22,152 nt of DNA from WGMK01 sp044359155 (GTDB lineage Bacteria > Hydrogenedentota > Hydrogenedentia > Hydrogenedentales > JAEUWI01): NCBI GenBank assembly GCA_044359155.1, contig JBIKMR010000036.1, positions 1 to 22,152 on the forward strand, in the 5' to 3' direction. A program made the position numbers and the translations under genes. The notes below the pieces were generated by a model. That model searched no databases. It was not told where the DNA came from and was given only the letters and a program-made list of their open reading frames with translations. Of this stretch, positions 7,032-15,600 are shown piece by piece; within the stretch, counting starts at the first letter, position 1; each line of letters starts with the position of its first letter.

Positions 7032-7528
7032 GCGACGCGTCGCCCTACGACAACAAGCTGCGCACGCTGGACGAACTGGTGGACATTGCCGAGGCCGCGC
7101 GCCGCGAAGAGCGCACCGTGGTATGGACCAACGGCTGCTTCGAAATTTTGCACGCGGGCCATATCGAGTTTCTGCTGAAGGCGGCACGCCTGGCCGACGT
7201 GTTCATCGTCGGCGTGAATGGCGACGCATCCGTGGAAGCGCTCAAGGGGCCGGGGCGTCCCTTGTCTCCCTTGGCCGAGCGCATGATGGTGCTGTCCGCC
7301 GTGGCTTGCGTGGACTACCTCACCGTGTTCGACGAGCCCAGCTGCGAGCGCATACTCGACACCCTGCGGCCCGAGGTCTACGCCAAGGGAATGCACCACC
7401 TGCACGGTGGCATCCATCCCGGCGAACGCGCCATTGTCGAGAAGTCCGGCGGGTGCATAGCCCTCATCGCGGGAGACCCCGCCATGTCCACCGAGAACAT
7501 CGTCGCCAAGGTGCGCGGCGGGAGATAG
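7028..7528 (+). CDS. RfaE2/HldE-type sugar-phosphate nucleotidyltransferase
   Basis: The 166-residue protein belongs to the cytidylyltransferase-like fold and matches the nucleotidyltransferase half of HldE (RfaE domain II), which makes ADP-heptose from heptose-1-phosphate. It has TNGCFEILHAGH (34-45) with the HxGH signature, VNGDASV (63-69), KGPGRPLSPLAER (73-85) and a C-terminal MSTENIV that corresponds to the family's STT motif with Glu in place of the second Thr. The kinase half of HldE is absent. ATG 7028 overlaps the rmd stop (ATGA, 7028-7031). Its place inside a Gmd/Rmd cassette suggests activation of a sugar phosphate used in the same glycan; the sugar and nucleotide used are uncertain. 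Confidence 0.82.
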   Translation: MSDASPYDNKLRTLDELVDIAEAARREERTVVWTNGCFEILHAGHIEFLLKAARLADVFIVGVNGDASVEALKGPGRPLSPLAERMMVLSAVACVDYLTVFDEPSCERILDTLRPEVYAKGMHHLHGGIHPGERAIVEKSGGCIALIAGDPAMSTENIVAKVRGGR

Positions 7529-7533
7529 CGTCG

Positions 7534-8598
7534 ATGAAGAACATCCTTGTCACCGGCGGCGCCGGGTTTGTCGGGTCGCACTTGGCCCTGGGTTTCAAGG
7601 CGGCCTATCCCGATGCCACCGTCACCGCGCTGGACAACCTGAAGCGGCGCGGGTCGGAACTGATCCTCCCGCGCCTGCGTGCGGGCGGTGTGAACTTCCT
7701 ACACGGCGACATTCGCCAGCCGGGCGACCTGGCCGCCACCGGCCCGGCGGACCTGCTGCTCGAATGCAGCGCAGAGCCCAGCGTGCTGGCGGGTTATGGC
7801 GGCGCTTCGGACTACGTGGTGGACACCAACCTGATGGGCACAGTGAACTGCCTGAACCACGCGCGCCAACACAACGCTGCCGTGGTGTTCCTGTCCACCA
7901 GCCGCGTGTATCCCATGGACACGATCCGCACCTTGAAATACCGCGAGACTGAAACCCGCTTCGAGCTGGAAGCAGACCAGCCCGTGGTCGGCGTGAGCGC
8001 GGCGGGCCTGTCCGAGGCCTTCCCGCTCGAGGGCCCGCGCTCGCTCTACGGCGCCACCAAGCTGTGCTCCGAATTGCTGCTCACCGAATACGCCGACATG
8101 TACGGCATCCGCGCCATCACCAACCGCTGCGGCGTGCTCACCGGGCCATGGCAGATGGGCAAGGCAGACCAAGGGGTCGTCGTGCTTTGGGCCGCGCGCC
8201 ATGTCTACGGAGGTGCGCTCAAGTACATCGGCTACGGCGGCACCGGTAAACAGGTGCGCGACATTCTCCACATCGAAGACCTGCTCGAACTGGTGCTGCA
8301 CCAGGTGAAGAACATTGACACGCTGAACGGCAGCCTCTTCAACGTGGGCGGCGGGCGCGCGGTCAGCGTGTCCCTCTGCGAGCTTACCGCCCTGTGCGAG
8401 GCGGCCTCCGGCAACACCATCACCATCACCCCCGAGCCAGACACCCGCACTGCGGACATCCCCCTCTACCTCACCGACAACACCAAGGTAACCCAAGCCA
8501 CAGGATGGCAACCCCGCACCGCCCCCGCGCAAATCATGGAAGACATCACCCGCTGGCTGCGCGACAACGAAGCCGCCCTGCGCCCCGTGTTGGGGTAA
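7534..8598 (+). CDS. CDP-paratose 2-epimerase-like SDR enzyme
   Basis: The 354-residue product is an extended SDR with GGAGFVG (8-14), STSRVY (121-126) and the catalytic Tyr172-x-x-x-Lys176 in SLYGATK. Several blocks match the CDP-paratose/CDP-tyvelose 2-epimerase family: DNLKRRG (34-40), FLHGDIR (55-61), KYRETETRF (135-143), DQGVVVLW, GKQVRDILHIEDL and FNVGGG. In known members the enzyme inverts C2 of an NDP-dideoxyhexose. No ascC/ddhD-type CDP-sugar genes are present, so the substrate here may differ. The real start is ATG 7534, 5 nt after the upstream stop with GGGAG before it; the longer open frame back to 6754 only overlaps rmd out of frame. Confidence 0.8.
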   Translation: MKNILVTGGAGFVGSHLALGFKAAYPDATVTALDNLKRRGSELILPRLRAGGVNFLHGDIRQPGDLAATGPADLLLECSAEPSVLAGYGGASDYVVDTNLMGTVNCLNHARQHNAAVVFLSTSRVYPMDTIRTLKYRETETRFELEADQPVVGVSAAGLSEAFPLEGPRSLYGATKLCSELLLTEYADMYGIRAITNRCGVLTGPWQMGKADQGVVVLWAARHVYGGALKYIGYGGTGKQVRDILHIEDLLELVLHQVKNIDTLNGSLFNVGGGRAVSVSLCELTALCEAASGNTITITPEPDTRTADIPLYLTDNTKVTQATGWQPRTAPAQIMEDITRWLRDNEAALRPVLG

Positions 8599-8609
8599 CC
8601 GCCCACAAA

Positions 8610-8632
8610 AACTTGCGACATAACTTGCGACA
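8610..8632. repeat. Two-copy 12-nt tandem repeat
   Basis: AACTTGCGACA occurs at 8610-8620 and again at 8622-8632, giving a 12-nt period. It lies between the convergent epimerase and GAF genes. No function is evident; it may be a remnant of a dispersed repeat. Confidence 0.5.
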
Positions 8633-8679
8633 CGGGACCGGAACGAGGAAACCTGTACCCCGCAACGAGTAGAGCAATC

Positions 8680-8714
8680 CCCCGGGTGCCCCCAAGACGC
8701 GGGCCAACCCGGGG
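8680..8714. other. GC-rich hairpin between convergent genes
   Basis: CCCCGGGT (8680-8687) and ACCCGGGG (8707-8714) form a perfect 8-bp inverted repeat around a 19-nt loop. The position between two convergent genes (ends at 8598 and 8804) would suit a bidirectional transcription stop. There is no T-tract on either side, so a standard intrinsic terminator is not supported. Confidence 0.3.
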
Positions 8715-8803
8715 CTACGATATACAGTCCCTGTCAAGCTAAGGCGCTTGGCTCGCAGGAAGTATCGAAAGTCGAGGGATAGGCGAGACCTTCACGAGGA
8801 GCC

Positions 8804-9499
8804 TTACATGCGTGCGCTGATGTCAGGGAATTGCTGGCGCATACAACTTGGGCAGATGCTGTGCGTGAAGTCTGCATCCACGTGCTCGTGCAGGTATTCC
8901 TCGATGCGCCCCCAATAGCCTTCGTCGTTGCGGACGTTCTTGCAATACGAGCAGATGGGCAATAGCCCGTGCAGCGTCTTGAGGTGCTGGAGCGCCTCGG
9001 CCAGTTCATGGCTGAGGGTACGTTGCTCGATCAGCGTCACCAGCACCCGCCGCAGTCCTTCGAGCGATGCCTGTTGTTCGGACGTAAGCTTCCGGGGAAC
9101 GATGTCAATCACGCAGAGCGTGCCCAGGGAGTTCCCATCGCTGTCGGTCAGTGGTGAACCCGCATAAAACCGGATGCCGGGGCCGCTGGTAACCAAGGGG
9201 TTCTCTGCAAACCGCGCATCATGTTCGGCGTCTTCCACGATCATGGTCTCTTCAGAAACTATGGCATGGGCACAAAACGCCAGCTCGCGCGGGGTTTGCT
9301 GGGCATCCAAGCCCGTGCGTGCCTTGAACCATTGGCGCGTCTCGTCGAGCAGCGAAACCAACGCAATAGGCGTGTCGCACAGGCGCGCAGCCAGCGCGAC
9401 GATATCGTCGTACACCAACTCGGGGTCGGTGTCGAGAATCTGGTAGCGCTTGAGCGCGGCCAGCCGCGCTTGCTCGTTGGATGGAAGTGGATAACCCAT
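8804..9499 (-). CDS. GAF-domain sensory protein with C-terminal Cys motif
   Basis: The 231-residue product opens with a short helix typical of stand-alone GAF sensors (NEQARLAALKRYQILDT) and contains a GAF domain over about residues 25-160, with FCAHAI (75-80), IRFYAGSPL (109-117) and LGTLCVID (125-132). A helix then leads to a C-terminal module with two Cys pairs: C183-x-x-C186 in LLPICSYCK and C216-x-x-C219 in ICPSC, separated by a conserved-looking GYW stretch. This tail recurs at the ends of many bacterial sensory proteins and may bind metal. No kinase, cyclase or DNA-binding domain follows, so its output is unknown. GAGG lies 8 nt before the ATG. It sits 68 nt downstream of argS on the same strand. 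Confidence 0.82.
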   Translation of the reverse strand: MGYPLPSNEQARLAALKRYQILDTDPELVYDDIVALAARLCDTPIALVSLLDETRQWFKARTGLDAQQTPRELAFCAHAIVSEETMIVEDAEHDARFAENPLVTSGPGIRFYAGSPLTDSDGNSLGTLCVIDIVPRKLTSEQQASLEGLRRVLVTLIEQRTLSHELAEALQHLKTLHGLLPICSYCKNVRNDEGYWGRIEEYLHEHVDADFTHSICPSCMRQQFPDISARM

Positions 9500-9567
9500 G
9501 GCGTGTACCTCGTGGGGAACCCGTTCAATTTAACAGACTAGAGCTTTGGATTCGATTTCTTCCGCCG

Positions 9568-11262
9568 TTACATCCGCTCGGGAGCATCAATGCCCAGCAG
9601 GTTCAGCGCGTTGGTCAGCGTCTGCAATGTGGCCCGGCACAGGGACACGCGCGCCGCTGACAGTTCTGGATTGCCCGCCGTGAGCACGGGGCAGTCGTGG
9701 TAGAAACTGGTGAACTGGCGCGCCAGTTCGAGCGCATAGTTGGCAATGGGCGCCACCGTGCGCTGGTTCACGCAACTGGCCACCACGTCGGGGAACAGCG
9801 ATATCTTCAGCAGCAGCGCCCACTCGGCGTCTGCCGTCAACGGCGGGTCTGCCGCCAACGGGGCGTTGGCGTCGCCCGTGTACTTGCGCAGAATCGAGTG
9901 GATGCGCGCGCAGGAATACTGCACGTAGGGGCCGGTGTCGCCGGTGAAGGCCAGCGCCCCCTCCAGCTCGAAGGTTACATTCTTGTTCGGAGTTACGCGC
10001 AGAATTGAGAAGCGCACCGCGCCGATTGCAATACGCTCCGCTATCGCGTTCTGTTCGGCTGCGGATAGATCCGTGCATTGCTCGGCCACGCGCTCGGCGG
10101 CCAGCTCCGTGGCCTGGTCGAGGAAGTCCGACAACAACACCACCTTGCCTTGCCGCGTGGACATCTTGCCGCTCTTCAGCAGGATGTAGGAATAGTAGAT
10201 CGTTTCCGGCGCGGCATAGCCCGCCGCGTTCAGGATAAGCGCCTGTTGCTCGGCGTACAGCTTGTGGTCCTCACCCAGCAGCCACAGGTTCAGGTCGGCG
10301 TTTTGCTCCATCTTGTGGATGGTGTAGGCGATGTCGCGGTAGCCATACATCGAGCTGCCGTTGGCGCGCATCAGCACGAAGAAGCGGCCCTCTTCCGGCT
10401 CGCGCCCCAGCTTTTGCAGGTCCACCACCAGCCGCTGGTCGTCGTCTGTAAACACCGCCTCCTTCTCGCGTAGGGCATCCAGCACGCCGTCCAGCTTGGG
10501 GTGGCGCACGTAGTCGGACTCGCGGTCGAACACGTCATAGGCCGCGCCAATCCGCGAGAGCACTTCAAGCTGTCCCTTCAGGCACAGCGCCGTCACGTCG
10601 CGGAACTGCTTCTGAGCGTCGGGGTCGCCCTCCTCCATCTTCGCCAGCAATGCATAGCCCTGTGCCGCGAAGTCCGGGTCTTCCTTGGCGCGTTCGTTCG
10701 CCGCCACGTAGGCGTCTAGAATCTGATCGAACGCAAGGTCTTTCAGTTCGGCGGCAATCAGCACCAGCAAGCCAATCTGCTTGCCCATGTCGTTGACGTA
10801 ATAGTGGACCTCGACGTCGTAGCCCTCGAAGCGCAGCAGCCGCGTGACCGAGTCGCCAATCAGCGCATTGCGCGCCCGGCCCACGTGGGGGCTGGCGTTG
10901 GGGTTGATGCTGGTGTGCTCGATGAGCGCGCGCTTGCCCGCGCCAGACTGGGCCGAACCATAGCCCGCGCCGCCCTTGTTCACTCCCTCGATAATCGCGG
11001 CGGCCAAGCGGCTGCGGTTTATTCGCAGGTTCAGGTAAGGCCCCGTGGGTTTCGCCTCGGTCACCCAGCCCTGAAAATCCACCCCCGCCACCTGTGCCGC
11101 CACCTTGGGCGGCGGCGCGCCCAGCGCCTTGGCCGCCATGAACAGCGGCACGCACACGTCTCCCAGTTGGGGATTCGGCGGCGCGCCAAAGGTGAAGCAC
11201 GCCGCTTCGGCCCCCGGCAGAGCGGCGGCGAGAATGTCGGCAATCGGTTTAAACGGATTCAT
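9568..11262 (-). CDS. argS: Arginyl-tRNA synthetase
   Basis: ArgS is a class I aminoacyl-tRNA synthetase that charges tRNA-Arg in the cytoplasm. The 564-residue product shows HTSINPNASPHVGRARN (116-132) containing the HIGH-type HVGR, KMSTR (366-370) as the KMSKS loop in the form common in ArgS, and a C-terminal anticodon-binding (DALR) region after TGPYVQYSCARI. The N-terminal additional domain (1-110) that recognises the tRNA D-loop is present. I start at ATG 11262, which yields MNPF; an in-frame TTG at 11298 would add 12 residues. AGGAG lies 12 nt upstream, slightly far. It is divergent from the small gene at 11393. Confidence 0.96.
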   Translation of the reverse strand: MNPFKPIADILAAALPGAEAACFTFGAPPNPQLGDVCVPLFMAAKALGAPPPKVAAQVAGVDFQGWVTEAKPTGPYLNLRINRSRLAAAIIEGVNKGGAGYGSAQSGAGKRALIEHTSINPNASPHVGRARNALIGDSVTRLLRFEGYDVEVHYYVNDMGKQIGLLVLIAAELKDLAFDQILDAYVAANERAKEDPDFAAQGYALLAKMEEGDPDAQKQFRDVTALCLKGQLEVLSRIGAAYDVFDRESDYVRHPKLDGVLDALREKEAVFTDDDQRLVVDLQKLGREPEEGRFFVLMRANGSSMYGYRDIAYTIHKMEQNADLNLWLLGEDHKLYAEQQALILNAAGYAAPETIYYSYILLKSGKMSTRQGKVVLLSDFLDQATELAAERVAEQCTDLSAAEQNAIAERIAIGAVRFSILRVTPNKNVTFELEGALAFTGDTGPYVQYSCARIHSILRKYTGDANAPLAADPPLTADAEWALLLKISLFPDVVASCVNQRTVAPIANYALELARQFTSFYHDCPVLTAGNPELSAARVSLCRATLQTLTNALNLLGIDAPERM

Positions 11263-11314
11263 GCCTTGCAGCACTCCTATGGGAGACCTGCCCGCCAAAG
11301 GGACAGGAGCGAGA

Positions 11315-11343
11315 TAGACTCGGGGAAACCCCGATTATATAAT
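11315..11343 (+). promoter_or_regulatory. sigma70-type promoter for the 55-residue ORF
   Basis: TAGACT (11315-11320, four of six matches to the -35 consensus) is followed after 17 nt by a perfect TATAAT (11338-11343). Transcription would begin near 11350, giving a leader of about 43 nt before the ATG at 11393. Confidence 0.6.
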
Positions 11344-11392
11344 GCGGGGATGGCGTCCGGCCAACCCGGAATGCCCTTGGAAGGAAAACCCC

Positions 11393-11560
11393 ATGAAACA
11401 CGTTCAGCCCATCACCGCCCTGCCCAGCCTTGCTCAAGGCAGCACGAGCCCCATCGAGGGCGCCATCCTCCTGCTGATTTCGATCTTCTTCCAGGACTGG
11501 GACAACTTCACGACGGTGCTCCAGAACCTCTCGAAGTTCTACTCGAAGACCCCGAACTAG
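11393..11560 (+). CDS. Small protein of 55 residues, unknown function
   Basis: A consensus-like promoter (11315-11343), an AAGGAA ribosome-binding site about 8 nt before the ATG and a clean stop (TAG) argue that this short frame is expressed. The product has a Ser/Pro-containing N-terminus, a hydrophobic core segment GAILLLISIFF (residues 23-33), then an Asp/Trp/Asn-containing amphipathic tail ending KFYSKTPN. The hydrophobic run is rather short for a full transmembrane helix. I do not recognise the family. It could be a small membrane-associated peptide or a leader-like regulator. No terminator follows before the next promoter at 11592. Confidence 0.6.
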   Translation: MKHVQPITALPSLAQGSTSPIEGAILLLISIFFQDWDNFTTVLQNLSKFYSKTPN

Positions 11561-11591
11561 CCCCGGTTTTATTACCTTTTTTGCCCATCAT

Positions 11592-11620
11592 TTGCCTTTT
11601 CACCAATCCTCTTCTAAAGT
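11592..11620 (+). promoter_or_regulatory. Probable promoter of the secreted protein gene
   Basis: TTGCCT (11592-11597) and TAAAGT (11615-11620) are separated by 17 nt, each matching the sigma70 consensus at four of six bases. It would place the start near 11627 and leave a leader of about 48 nt before the ATG at 11675. The local sequence is T-rich, in contrast to the neighbouring genes. Confidence 0.4.
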
Positions 11621-11674
11621 TACACTGCCGGTGCGTTGCCGGTATGCGTTTCGTTTCCAGAAGAGAATTGGTTA

Positions 11675-12376
11675 ATGAAGACGAAGATATTGCGTTCGGC
11701 GGTGTTGGCGTTGGCCGGGGGCGTGGCGCTGGTCCTGAGTGGGCAGGCCGGTGCGGTCGAGTATAAGACGGTCGAGAACAAGAAGCTGGGCTATTCCTTT
11801 AAGGTGCCCGCGCAGTTTGAATTGCAGGGCGACCTTGCGGAAACGTCGAGCTGGATCTACCAGCCGGGTTCCGCGCCTGCGGCAGGCGGCGGCGACAAGG
11901 AAGAGAAGAAGACCAAGAAGAAAAAGCTGGGGCTGAATGTGGGCGGCCTGAGCATTGGCGGGGAAACCGCCGAAGAGAGTGGCTCTTCGAGCGCCGGTGG
12001 CGCCAGCGGTGGCGGCCTTCAGCCCGCCCTTCAGGTCTACGTGAACTGGGTGTGGATGCCGGACGTGGACTCGGGCACCATGTACAGCACCAACAAGAAG
12101 GGCGACCAGCAGGACATCAGCTCGCCCTCGCCGAAGTACAAGGACATCAAGGACTTCGACAAGAAGCAGGGCTATGCCTTCGACGGCAACACCTACTGGT
12201 ACAAAGAGGTGGACAAGAGCAAGGGCGACGACATCCACCGCTGGCACATCAAGTCCGCCGGCAACAAGAGCTTCTACACGGTCGGCCTCACGGGCACCTA
12301 CGAGCAGTTCAAGGAATGGGGCCCTATCTTTGAAGAAGTAATCAAAAGCTGGAAGCTGATCCCGATGGAGAAGTAG
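11675..12376 (+). CDS. Secreted protein of unknown function with charged/Gly-Ser linker
   Basis: The 233-residue product has a clear Sec signal peptide (basic start, hydrophobic 8-22, likely cut after AGA at residue 27). The first mature block has KKLGYSFKVPAQFEL (36-50), a pattern seen in PsbP/DUF1795-like domains. It is interrupted by a low-complexity linker (about 68-116) with a Lys/Glu run (DKEEKKTKKKK) followed by Gly/Ser-rich sequence. The second block holds several aromatic residues (YVNWVWMPD) and ends in a helix, FEEVIKSWKLI, which is also typical of such domains. The family assignment is tentative. Start ATG 11675 is chosen over 11636 because it exposes the signal peptide. A strong terminator follows at 12399-12437. 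Confidence 0.75.
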   Translation: MKTKILRSAVLALAGGVALVLSGQAGAVEYKTVENKKLGYSFKVPAQFELQGDLAETSSWIYQPGSAPAAGGGDKEEKKTKKKKLGLNVGGLSIGGETAEESGSSSAGGASGGGLQPALQVYVNWVWMPDVDSGTMYSTNKKGDQQDISSPSPKYKDIKDFDKKQGYAFDGNTYWYKEVDKSKGDDIHRWHIKSAGNKSFYTVGLTGTYEQFKEWGPIFEEVIKSWKLIPMEK

Positions 12377-12398
12377 TCCACCGATTCGCGTTTCGTTC

Positions 12399-12437
12399 CG
12401 CCCGCCTTCAAGCGATTGAAGGCGGGCGTTGTTATTT
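12399..12437 (+). terminator. Intrinsic terminator
   Basis: A perfect 13-bp GC-rich stem (12399-12411 with 12416-12428) closes on a GCGA tetraloop and is followed by TTGTTATTT (12429-12437). It lies 22 nt after the stop of the secreted protein gene, as expected for factor-independent termination. Confidence 0.9.
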
Positions 12438-12578
12438 AGCCGCCGATGAACACAGATGAACTCCGATAAGGCAGGAAGGAATCCTTCAATGGGGCTTCTT
12501 AATTCCTTTGCCGTCCTTTGCGCCTTTGCGGGAAATCCCGCTTCTTCAATTCTTATCTGTGTTCATCGGCGGCTAAAT
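12434..12578. repeat. MITE-like palindromic element with 24-nt terminal inverted repeats
   Basis: The ends 12434-12457 and 12555-12578 are perfect 24-nt reverse complements, enclosing 97 nt of non-coding sequence. The interior has CCTTTGC three times in close succession (about 12507-12527), a small hairpin GCGGGA-AA-TCCCGC (12528-12541) and two similar GCTTCTT-(C)-AATTC stretches. No transposase is encoded. The left end overlaps the T-tract of the preceding terminator. Similar repeats with this type of end are scattered in many environmental bacterial genomes; mobility is inferred from structure. No target-site duplication is evident. Confidence 0.7.
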
Positions 12579-12658
12579 TGCAGCTTGCCTCGGCAACACC
12601 TAGTGTTCCAGAATCATGTGCTTGCCTGCGCGGGGCGCGGGCGGCAGGGCAGGTGAGC

Positions 12659-15600
12659 ATGGCTGTTGCTTTCACAAAGTTACCCCTACTGGCGGTCTCG
12701 GTATTGTGCCTTTCCGCGCACGCGGGAGAAGTGTCCTTCCAGCGCGACATCCGCCCCATCCTGAGCGACACCTGTTTCCAATGCCACGGGCCTGACCCGG
12801 AATCGCGCAAGGCGAACCTGCGGCTGGATGTTCACGCCGAGGCCACCGCCGACCGCGACGGCCATGCCGCCATTGTGCCCGGCAACCCCGACGCGAGCGC
12901 CCTGATAGCGCGCATACTCAGTACCGACCCCGACGAGTTGATGCCGCCGCCGGAATCGAAGAAGGTGTTGACGCCGGAGCAGAAGGAACTCTTCCGCCAA
13001 TGGATTGCCGAGGGCGCGGAGTGGCCGGAGCACTGGGCCTTCACGGCCCCCGTGCAACCCGCCATGCCTGCCGTGGCCAACCCCGCGTGGGTGCGCAATC
13101 CCATCGACGCCTTCATCCTAGCGCGCCTCGAGAAGGAAGGGCTGGCACCCGCGCCCGAGGCGGACAGCACCACCTTGCTGCGGCGCTTGAGCCTGGACAT
13201 TACCGGCCTGCCACCGACGGCCCCTGCGGGCGACCTGACCAACGAAGACGCCTATGGGCACGCGGTGGACCAACTGCTGAGCTCGCCGCACTTTGGCGAA
13301 CGCTGGGCGCGACACTGGCTCGACGCGGCCCAGTTCGCAGATTCGGACGGCTTCGAGAAAGACAAGCCCCGGCAGGTGTGGGCATGGCGCGACTGGGTGA
13401 TAAACGCGCTCAACAACAATATGCCCTACGACCAGTTCGTGCGCGAGCAGGTGGCGGGTGACCTGCTGCCGAACGCCACGCAGGACCAGCGCGTGGCCAC
13501 GGGTTTCCTGCGCAACAGCATGATCAACGAGGAAGGTGGCATCGACCCCGAGCAGTTCCGCATGGAGGCCATCTTCAACCGGATGGATGTCATCGGGCGG
13601 GCGGTGATGGGGCTCACCGTGAGTTGCGCACAATGCCACACGCACAAGTATGACCCGCTTACCCACACCGAGTACTACCAGCTTCTGTCGTACCTGAACA
13701 ATTCCTACGAAGCCTGCATGACGGTGTATACCCCCGCCGAGGAGAACCGCAGGCAGGAAGTGGTGGCGGCTTTGCAGGCGGGAGACGAGAACCTGCGGCA
13801 GATACACGAAGATTGGCAACTGCGCCAGCAGAGCTGGGAAGCGGGCGTGCGCGCCATGCCCCAGCCCGAGTGGCATACGCTCGACCTTTCCTTTGACGAC
13901 AACTACCTCGGTGGCCAGAAGTATTTGCCTAGGGGAGACGGCTCGTACCTGGCAGCAGGATATGCCCCCACAAGATTCTCCCCTCGCATGATTGCCCCCA
14001 GCCCCGTCGCCACCGTCACTGCTATTCGCCTCGAATTGCTTACCGACCCCGACCTGCCACGCAACGGCCCGGGCCGCTCCATCTACGGCAGCGGCGCGCT
14101 GTCCGAGTTCGAGTTCCGCATGGGCCCGGCAGAGCGCGCCATCGAGGAGTTCCACAAGTGGCCCAAGATTGAGATCGCCTCGGCCATGGCTGACGTGAAC
14201 ACCCCGCGCCGTGCGCTCGGGCCGGAATACCCCGACCGAGACGGCAAGCGCAAGGCCTTCACGGGTCCCATTAAATACGCCTTCGATGGCGACGGCGAGA
14301 CCGCTTGGACCACGGACAACGGCGCGGGCCGTCGCAATCAGCCGCGCTTCGTCATCTTCACCCTCGCGCAGCCGCTCACCGTTCCTGAAGGCATGATGCT
14401 CGGCGTGACCCTGATGCAGAACCACGGCGGCTGGAACAGCGACGACAACCAGAACAACAACCTTGGGCGAATTCGCTTGTCCGTCACGGATGCCACCGCC
14501 CTCCCCAATGAGGCGGTGCCCGATTCCATCCGCGCCATCGTGTCGCGCGACCCCGAAGGCCGCAGCCCGGAAGAAGCCCAGGCCGTGTTCGACTTCTGGC
14601 GCAACACCGAGCCGGTCTTCGCCATCGAAAACCTGAAACAGGAAAAGCTCTGGCAGGACTACCCCGACGGCGCCACGCAGTTGGTCTACCGTGAACTCGA
14701 GCAGCCGCGCGAAACCCACCGGCTCGACCGGGGCGACTTCCTCTCGAAGGCCGAGAAAGTCTCCCCCGGCGCGCCCGCGTTCCTGCATCCCATGCGCGCC
14801 GATGCGCCACCCAACCGACTCTCGCTGGCAGAATGGCTGACCGATCCCGCATCCCCCACCACGGCGCGCACGCTTGTCAACCGCGTGTGGCAGCATTATT
14901 TCGGCACGGGCATCGTTGCATCCTCGTCCGACTTCGGCTTGCAGGGCGACGCGCCCTCCCACCCGGAATTGCTGGACTGGCTGGCCGCGGAGTTTATGGA
15001 TTCAGGCTGGGACGTGAAGGCCCTGCACAAGTTGATCGTCACCTCTGCCACCTACCGGCAAGCATCCCAGGTGTCGCAAGAATTGCTGGAGAAAGACCCG
15101 GCGAATCGCCTGCTTGCACGCGGTTCGCGCTACCGCGTCGAGGGCGAGATTGTGCGCGACATCGTGCTTGCGGCTAGCGGGTTGTTGAACCCGCAGGTGG
15201 GCGGGCCGAGTGTGTATCCGCCCGCGCCCAAGTTCCTCTTTGAGCCGCCCGCCAGCTATGGCCCCAAGCCTTGGAACACCACCGACGAACAACGCTACCG
15301 GCGCGGCCTCTACACCTTCCGCTTCCGCAGCGTGCCCTATCCCGCCTTGCAGGCCTTCGACACCCCGCCCGGTGATTCCCCCTGCGTGCGCCGCCTCCGG
15401 TCCAACACCCCCCTGCAAGCTCTGACTACGCTGAATGAACCCATGTTTGTGGAAAGCGCCGAGGCGCTGGCTGCCAAGACCCTGGCCGAGGGCGGGGCAT
15501 CGGACGAGGCCCGCATCGCCTATGCCTTCCAGCGCTGCACCTCGCGCGCGCCGCAGCCCGACGAACTCGCCACGCTGGTCGGCTTCCTCGGCAAGCAACG

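Noticed and set aside
5952..7187. 411-codon open frame on the minus strand
   Set aside because: It is antisense to three coupled nucleotide-sugar genes with clear catalytic motifs.
6754..7533. N-terminal extension of the epimerase frame
   Set aside because: It runs out of frame through rmd and the nucleotidyltransferase gene and is Arg-rich. The SDR GGAGFVG motif starts right after ATG 7534.
13118..14962. 614-codon open frame on the minus strand
   Set aside because: It lies wholly antisense to the DUF1549/DUF1553 gene. Its product shows no family motif, and such long shadows are expected in GC-rich codon usage.
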